DNA of 64,000 nucleotides. Origin: Zanthoxylum bungeanum. Taxonomy: Eukaryota; Streptophyta; Magnoliopsida; Sapindales; Rutaceae. This document shows, piece after piece, positions 57,286 through 64,000 of this stretch. The number at the start of each line of letters is the position of its first letter. Position 1 is the stretch's first letter. The notes beneath the pieces were generated by a model. That model saw nothing but the letters and a program-made list of their open reading frames with translations, had not been told where the DNA came from and did not search any database. The position numbers were made by a program, and so were the translations under genes. Where the stretch lies: the NCBI GenBank assembly GCA_019454045.1, contig SKCR01034783.1, positions 124,001 through 188,000 of the forward strand. The letters are read 5' to 3'.

Positions 57286-58574
57286 CAACAACGAGAGTGC
57301 AGCTTTAGGGTTTTTAGTGGAATAACCCAAAGTTAATATTTCAGAATATTTATTTAAGAGTTTAATTAATATTTCGGGATTATTCGAGCTCGGAACCGTA
57401 GGTCCATTTATTCCTCGTGCTAGCTGATATACTGTAGCAGATTAAATATACTTGGATAGTCCAATTATATATATATATAATATATATATATATTATATAT
57501 ATATATTATTGTTATTATTGTTATTATATATATATATATATTAATAATATGATTAATAATAAATTTTCTCACACTTGAAATTATATATTAATTTTTAATA
57601 TATGGTTTCTTATAATAAATGATTGTATGATAATTATTTATTATAAGTTATTAAATTATATTTTATAAATTAATAAAATTTTAAATTTTGTATTTCCAAA
57701 AATATTTTTTGGAAATCCTTTTGGTTGCTTAGGAAGTTACATATTTTGGAATGGAAATTACACCTTTTAAAAAGGTAATAACTTATTTTATTTTGGACCA
57801 TTCCTTAGTCATGATGATGACATTAACTAAAAGGATTTGATGTTAGAAAAATTTTAATAACTCTTAGAGATGGCTGAAAAGTACATATGGGAAAGGAAAT
57901 GGTTTGTTTTATTTTGGAAATGAAAACCCTAGGTATAAACAAAAATAAGATTTTTCTTTTGGTTAACCTAATTCATTCTAAATCCTAGCCACCTTTTCAA
58001 GTTCTAAATTTTCTCTAAAAAGTTGAAGGAAAAAAAGACATGAAAAGCTAAAAATTATTGTGTGACACTTTGATCTCTACAGAGTTTAGAGATTAGTTTG
58101 TGAATTTAGCCTACACTATTCTCTGTTAGTTGGGAAACATAGCACGAAAGGCCTTTTGGTGTCAAACCAAAAATCTTCTTCTTCTTCCTTACCAACCACC
58201 GCACAGCAGTGAGCAGTATTTCGGCTCATTACCACATGTTTTCTTGTGTAATAGGGCTCGGTTTGAATTTGATTCTTGTTCAGAAAAATTGAGAAACATC
58301 AAGAGGTGTTTCAAGAGTGTCGTGGGGCTGTTTTTTTTTGAAACATCCGACCTAAAACACAATGGGTATTTCCACAAAAGAGGGATTTTTTTGGAAACTG
58401 AGCTAGGCACATTTTGGGTCCAAAATAGTCCAGATCTGAGCCGTTGTTCGGGAGCTGTTCCGGGGCTGAAATTTTTTTAAAAATAGAAGCAAAAATGAAC
58501 TGCATAAAAAAATTTCAAGGCCGATCCCGAGTGCCGTAGGTGCTTCCGCTTAGCCAGGAAATCGGTTCCTATAA
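57286..58574 (+). repeat. Second-family copia LTR, plus strand, 5'-truncated
   Basis: Its first 300 bp are the inverted counterpart of 35866-36120. An AT microsatellite occupies about 57463-57545. It ends at TTCCTATAA just before a primer site, so it is the 5' LTR of the element to its right. Its beginning (about 0.9 kb by comparison with the minus-strand copy) is missing. Open frames at 58130-58505 are on both strands and lack domains. Confidence 0.7.
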
Positions 58575-58575
58575 T

Positions 58576-58588
58576 TAGCATCAAGAGC
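58576..58588 (+). other. Degenerate copia primer binding site
   Basis: TAGCATCAAGAGC, two transitions from TGGTATCAAGAGC, an initiator tRNA-Met type site. Confidence 0.65.
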
Positions 58589-59800
58589 GAGGTTGAAAAG
58601 TTTTTTTAACCCTTCTCTTTTTCATTTAAATTTATTATTTTTATTTGTTTATATGAGATATAGATAATTATATGCATGTTTAGATGAGTAGGCAAAATTA
58701 ATATTCATGAGATGAATGTTTTTTATTGATTCATATGATGGATGGTTTGTACATTGATCGTAAGTTTTTCCGACTCTTATTTTATGTTGTTTTTTATTTT
58801 GGGAATGTAAGGCCATATAGCCAATTTTTAAAATGTTGTATTTTTATTTTCCTATGTAAAAGTTTCACTCTTTGTAATTTGGAGCACATTGCTAAGGAGG
58901 ACACTTAGGTGGTAATTGAGCAATATTTGGTAAATGTGGATCGTGGTTATGGGAAGCTAGGTAAACATAGGCATGGTGAGTTCGACGGCGGCGTTTGGAG
59001 GTGATTGTCACGTGAAAGCATGTCTTACAAGAAAAAGTACTAATGCTGTCCGTAGTGAGTACACAACTACTTGAACATTATATCCATATATTGAGAGTGT
59101 TAGTACTCGAGGAGCATAATTTCCGCAGAACAATCCATTGAGTCAAGAGTTGAAGACCAATGGATGCCTTGGGAATTTTATGTACTAATTAGATTAGTAT
59201 AGAAAAAATAAGAGTCTGGTCAATGCAAAATTTATATAACATTATATAGTTTAGGGTTCCTACTCTAGCATTTTCACATGCCATATAATATTTTAGATGC
59301 ATTAATATTCTAGACATAAAATATGATTTCATGTAATTCAAAATGGGTTAAATTGGAATATGATATGCATGGAAAATGAATTAATTAGATTAATTGGTCT
59401 AATGGTTTGAAAATTGGAAATTCTAAAATTATAGTTTTAATAAATGCATCATGAATTACATTGGTGTATAGGATGGAAACCCGGACGTAAATTCCATAGT
59501 CGATTCCGAATGGATGGTAATATGGTCTGCACTCGGGATACAACTCCATGTACCATTGGAATTTATAACGCTCTTAGATTAATTAAATGATTTAATTAGA
59601 ATTTTGTCAACTTTAGAATTTTAATTTTTAAACTTGTTAGTGTTCCAATATTTTAAGAGTTAAAATATATTAGGTCACTAAACAAAATCATAATGGAATT
59701 AAGATGGGTAAGGTGGCAAGCCACAAATATAATATAATTTTGGAACTGAAAGCTCATGCGAGTAATTATAATAGAGAATGTTGAATATAACTAGAGGTTT
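58589..59800 (+). other. Leader of the plus-strand copia element
   Basis: AT-rich, no domain. It resumes just before gag at about 62.3 kb (CATGCATTTTAATATTCAT-like text near 62410). The element is therefore probably one copia copy interrupted by the gypsy-derived block 59.8-62.3 kb. Confidence 0.5.
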
Positions 59801-60426
59801 AGAAATGAGACTTCTGTGATGCATAAAGTTAGTCGTAGTATGATGGTAAGTGTTAAGTACTAAGCAAAAGTTCATGGAATGTAGATAAAGGATTTATCTC
59901 TCAGTCAGAAATTCAAGAAATTATTCACTAAGGCCTATACGAATAACCTCGAATCAAGACGAATCTGTGAGTTAAACCCCAAAAGGGATTCGAGGACAAA
60001 TCCAATTTAAAGGGGGAGAATTTTTAATGTTCGAAAATCTTGACTACTGTTATATTATGGGGTATATGATACATAATGTAAATTATGTATGAACATATAT
60101 ACACTCATGAGATGACTTTGGGGACAATCAGTAAATTACTCGAAATCTCGATACGAAATTGTACGATGTTCCACTTCGGATAGCCCATGGTATTGGGCCA
60201 TAACGTCCTCATACAAACTCTAATTTTTATGAACTTTATATGTTTAAAAAGCTGAGATCGAGACCTATAATTTTCATGTTGAATATTTTTCCAAATTATA
60301 AACAGAAATGGGTTTAAAATACAGATTAAATATCTGAATGAATAGTCCTCGGACCTATATAGAGAAATCTTAAATTTTCTCAAAGTTTCTACATATTTCT
60401 TCAAAAGTACAAATTACAAGTGGCCC

Positions 60427-60440
60427 CTAGTATAAAAGGT
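60427..60440 (+). promoter_or_regulatory. TATA box in the gypsy-like LTR
   Basis: CTAGTATAAAAGGT, followed about 35 bp later by a GAGAGA-rich transcript-leader-like sequence. Confidence 0.5.
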
Positions 60441-60475
60441 GGATACTATTCCTATATCTCAAAATAAAATTTGTA

Positions 60476-60590
60476 GAGAGAGAAGAGAGAGAAACGGAGG
60501 ACGAAGAAGAAGAAGAAGAGAAGAAGAAAAAGAAAAAGAAAAAGAGAAGAGGGAAGAGGGAAAAAGAAACAAAGAAAAAGGGTTTGGCAA
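60476..60590 (+). repeat. Polypurine (GA/GAA) stretch
   Basis: Over 100 bp almost free of pyrimidines (GAGAGA, then GAAGAAGAA, then AAAAAG units) on the plus strand. Confidence 0.85.
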
Positions 60591-62447
60591 CCATTAAAGG
60601 TTTAGTAAGTGAAGGAAATCAAGAGAAAGAATGTAAAGAATCTTGACCCAAAATCTTGGATTAAGAAGTTTTGTTGATACTGTGTTATATGCATATTAGG
60701 AGCACATTAGGAATGGTATTTAGTGATATATAAGCATGGAAATTGATAGAATTAAGTAAGGACCAAATACTTCGAAACCTTATGTATTGAGCTATTGGGA
60801 TTATAAGATTAAAGAGTTAAGTGAATTGAGGAATGTTGATTTAGCAAGTATTTACAATAAAGTTTAAAGAATTAGTGAGTAGAAATTGTTGTAGGGAAGT
60901 GTGGGATGAGTGTTGAGCAATCCAGGCATGAAAGATTAAAGTTGGACCTTTAAATTGGCCTTGCGCGTCGTGACACAGAACCCGCTGCGTCGCGATGCGT
61001 ACTGAGAATTTTTCCAGGAATGTTTCTGGAATCGTGCGCTCGCGACATGTACGCGCAAGGCCCTATGTCACGACACGTGACCAAAAATTTCCCAAAATCA
61101 GTCTTAAATCATTTCAGCTCCACCCTAGCGTGTGAGAGGCCACCCTAAGGGCCTCGTATCAGTTCGTGTATACATGTTACATCATTATATAAGTACGATA
61201 TGCCATGAAATAATAATAAGTGTTTGAGTGGATAAATTTAACTTAGTTCTGAAGCATATTCCACGACCCATATTCTAATTGAGTTTCTCCATTATAGATC
61301 ATCGTAGGAACCGCTATTCTCTTCGATGAGTAGCATAGCACGGCCAAATTTCAAACCAGTGAGTGCACACTTTTCTTTTAAGTTGATTTTATTTAATTGT
61401 TTGACTCAAGACTTATTTTCGAGCATTTTAGGGCGGTAGTCAGATTTTACATTATTTGTTTTAAGAAATAACATGTTTCTAAAAGATAAGCTTTTTTATA
61501 TGATGAGCTTTTGAAAGAATAATTTTAGAACTTGAGTTTTACGTTTTCGAGACATGGGGAAAATCCACCTCAAGATTTTACTTGATTCAGATATGAAATT
61601 GATGGAGAGCACATGTGCACATGTAGAGGACTGAGGGGACAGCGATACATAACGCCCCCATATCCTAGTTCAGGGCTTGGGAAGACAGAAGCCCTTAGAT
61701 CCTAGATTCAGAGCTTGGAGGGTATGTAATATCCTCAATCCGGGAGATGCTACTGGTAGGGAATAGGTCGTGATATCCCCCTGAGCCTCTAACTATCTGT
61801 ATGTAATCATCTTAACTGAGCTAATCTCAAATGACTTTCTCATGCATATGAACCATTGCCCTAACTCAACAACATGAAATGCATCTCAAATACTCATATA
61901 GTTCAGTACTACACGTCGCAACTCTGATAATAAACACATTAGCAGATTTCAATAACTTACTTTAAAACTGACAATACTGAAAATCTATACACACTCTGGT
62001 GGACTCAGACCACCTAGTGACTGCCATCAGTATTCATCCTCCCGAGCTCGTCCTCCATGATCTTGCAAACTAAAACACTGGGAGGGGGTTAGATCGCTTG
62101 GACGATCTAGGTGAGTGGATAATTTAAAATGAAAACTGAAATACTGATATGAAAATGTTTGGTTTAAAACCAAATTTCAGAAATAACTTAATATCGAAAA
62201 CTCTTTTCTGGTCTGAAAATGAACTCTTTTCTGAAAATATTGTCTAAAATCTCTTTGTAAAACTTATCTTTTCTGAAAGTCTCTCTTATAAACTGAAGCC
62301 AACTATTTCTAATTCATAGTAATTCTTTTAGGTTTCTAATTCATTATACATGGTACACGCATCAAGTTAATTTTATGCCTAAATATTTCAATGATTTTAG
62401 TATGCGATGAATGAATATTAAAATGCATGCTTATTTTATTTTCATCC

Positions 62448-63150
62448 ATGCTTTCTCCAATAATTTCAATTCTCTCAAATGAAAAACTAATGGGAGAAAA
62501 CTATGTAAAATGGAAAAGTAACATGAACGTCATCTTGGTCTGTGAAGATCTTAAGTTTATCCTGACGGAGGAATGTCCTCCTGAGCCAGCCATAAATTCT
62601 GGCCAAGCTATGCACGATGCCTTCCAAAAATGGGTCGCGGCCAATGAGAAAGCACGCTGCTACTTACTAGCAAGGACGTCCGAGGTTCTTGCTGCAAAGC
62701 GTAAGCCAATGGCTACAACATCTTTGATGATGGAGTTATTGCAGTGCATAATCGGGCAACTTTCAGAGCGGCAATGTCATGAGGCTATAGTCATAGCGAT
62801 AACCGCAATGATGAAGGATGGGGCATATGTCCGAGAGCATATCTTAATGATGATGATCTATCTCAACATGGCCGAAACTCATAGAGCTCATATTGACGAG
62901 TGTAGCCATGTGACCATGATCATGGAAACTTTTCTGAAGAGTTTCCTGTAATTTAAAAGCAACTATGTTATGAACAAGTTGACTTCTACTTTGACATAAC
63001 TTCTAAATGATTTCACCTCTTAGGAGTCCAAGTTGATGGATCCTAATAAGCCTAGTGAAAAGGCTAGTGTTGCCGAATCTTTCAACTCTGTAAAGAAGAG
63101 AAAGAAACACTGGGAAGGTTAAGAGTACAACTACTTGATACATGGAAAGA
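62448..63150 (+). pseudogene. Copia gag
   Basis: From the ATG at 62448 (MLSPIISILSNEKL; an in-frame ATG at 62427 lies in leader text) the frame is open to 62951. It reads GENYVKWKSNMNVIL, FILTEECPPEPA, WVAANEKARCYLLA, MATTSLMMELLQ and YVREHILMM, the gag (capsid) domain of plant copia elements. After a stop at 62949 the homology goes on (SNYVMNKLTSTLT, another stop, LLNDF; NSVKKRKKHW) to about 63150. The zinc knuckle is missing. The long open stretch makes this the best-preserved protein in the window, but the stops and missing knuckle show it is a pseudogene. Confidence 0.85.
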
Positions 63151-63229
63151 CCTTGCTAAAATTGAATTTACCATAAGAGTCAGGACGAGGGATGCCGTTT
63201 CAGTAAAACCGGTGTGAGTTATCAGTTTT

Positions 63230-64000
63230 CATTTTTTTCAGGAATTGTTATTTGAATCTAAATAAAGAGTTGTTTATCTTCGTTTTGTCACAGAAATTTA
63301 ATATCTGTTTCAAAACCATTACATGATGATTTTTCTATTTTCATTTAATAATAATTTAGTTATTATTTCTAGAAATGAATTAATTATATGCACAGGAAAC
63401 TCATACAATAATTTATATATGTTAAAGCCGTTAACACATGATTCACTGCTCAACACTGAAATGTTTAAGGTTGAAAAACCTAAAACATAACTGTAAAAGA
63501 TTTCTGATGATAACCCAAATTTATGTCATCTTAGACTTGATCGAATAGATAGGCTGACAAAGAACATAGCTTTAAACCAGTTAAAGCTTGGAACTTTACT
63601 AGTTTGTGAATCTTGTCTAAAAGGAAAGATGACCAAAAGACATTTTACTGGAAAAGATGTAAGAGCCAGTCAACCACCTGAGCTAATACATTTGGAAATT
63701 TGCTTACCGATGAATGTAAGAGCCCGATGAGGTTATGAATACTTCATCACATTTATTAACAATTATTCTAGATATGAGTACGTTTACCTAATGCAGCACA
63801 AGTCAGATACTTTTGAAAAGTTTAAAGAGTATCGTGATCAGGTTGAGAACAAATTAAGTAAGATGATCAAAACTCTATGATCGGTGGAGGAAGATACCTT
63901 GATAGTAATTTCGAGGAATTTTTGGTTGAGCATAGAATAGTATCCCAACTCATAGTATCTGGAACACCACAGTAAAATGTTATTGCAGAAAGGAGAAATC
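63230..64000 (+). pseudogene. Copia protease end and integrase
   Basis: Follows gag after a gap where the zinc knuckle and protease active site should be. It reads RNLISVSKPLHDDFSI (protease-region tail, about 63290), then, from about 63480, NPNLCHLRLDRIDRLTKN, LPVCESCLKGKMTKRHFTGK-like and PPELIHLEI (pre-integrase zinc domain). The integrase core start GYEYFITFINNYSRYEYVYLMQHKSDTFEKFKEY follows. Stops occur at about 63729 and 63880. The element leaves the window at 64000; RT and RNase H should lie to the right. Confidence 0.85.

Larger units (their letters stand above)
59815..62290 (+). mobile_element. Gypsy chromovirus-like tail and LTR-like sequence
   Basis: At 59985-60022 the text GGGATTCGAGGACAAATCC.. 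AAAGGGGGAGAA reads a FEDK...KGGE ending and polypurine tract like those closing plant chromovirus (Tekay/Del-like) polyproteins. TAATGTTCGAAAATC (about 60024) follows, resembling their LTR start. A TATA box (GTATAAAAGG, 60431) and a 110-bp purine stretch fit an LTR promoter and leader. CpG palindrome-like GCGTCGCGATGCG lies near 60985. The right border is unclear; text near 62000-62090 looks like gypsy LTR sequence in the opposite orientation. Confidence 0.5.

Noticed and set aside
58130..58505. Host gene candidate (116-codon frame with antisense frames)
   Set aside because: It lies in the copia LTR just before the primer site, both strands are open and there is no domain.

Overview
The window looks like nuclear DNA of a flowering plant with a large, transposon-rich genome. 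It is AT-rich and almost entirely made of nested, decayed LTR retrotransposons. I see no intact host gene, no tRNA or rRNA gene and no CRISPR array. Every recognisable protein domain (Ty3/gypsy and Ty1/copia gag, protease, reverse transcriptase, RNase H, integrase) is broken by stops and frameshifts. Nothing in it looks bacterial or viral.

Layout. (1) 300-3943: minus-strand Athila-like Ty3/gypsy element (gag-protease remnant, tRNA-Asp-type primer site, 1.36-kb LTR), leaving the window on the left. (2) About 3.9-15.1 kb and 34.35-35.87 kb: one decayed Tat-clade (Retand/Grande-like) Ty3/gypsy element on the minus strand. It keeps gag/protease, RT, two RNase H domains, an integrase remnant, an 88-bp minisatellite and, as typical of that group, an extra intron-containing gene on the opposite (+) strand beside the 3' LTR. 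Its 3' end is tandemly duplicated (2.86 kb) with a piece of the Athila LTR. (3) 15095-34352: that element is split by a plus-strand Ty1/copia array, LTR-internal-LTR-internal-LTR-partial internal, with 2.1-kb LTRs. The second unit carries a clean 497-bp hAT-type insertion (30493-30989). The array ends in a second, uninterrupted copy of the sequence it is inserted in. (4) 35866-36615 and 56584-57285: an LTR and RNase H tail of another copia family (minus strand), interrupted by a 20-kb minus-strand array (36616-56583, 5-bp target duplication AGAAA) of the same copia family as region 3, with one subtype apparently nested in another. (5) 57286-64000: a plus-strand copia relative of the interrupted LTR (LTR, primer site, leader, gag, protease-integrase), itself interrupted by a gypsy chromovirus-like tail and LTR-like sequence (about 59.8-62.3 kb).

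The elements do not form a shared pathway; the window is a stack of insertions that can be ordered in time. The observation I consider most worth following is in the long-LTR copia family of regions 3 and 4. Its LTR and its 2.5-kb non-coding leader contain runs of back-to-back short inverted repeats whose arms differ but whose centre is nearly always a three-base TGG/TAG/TCG. At least 11 lie in 300 bp of the LTR and five in 205 bp of the leader, and they recur in the other copies on both arrays. Coordinates of degenerate domains are approximate (tens of bases), since they were read by eye through frameshifts.
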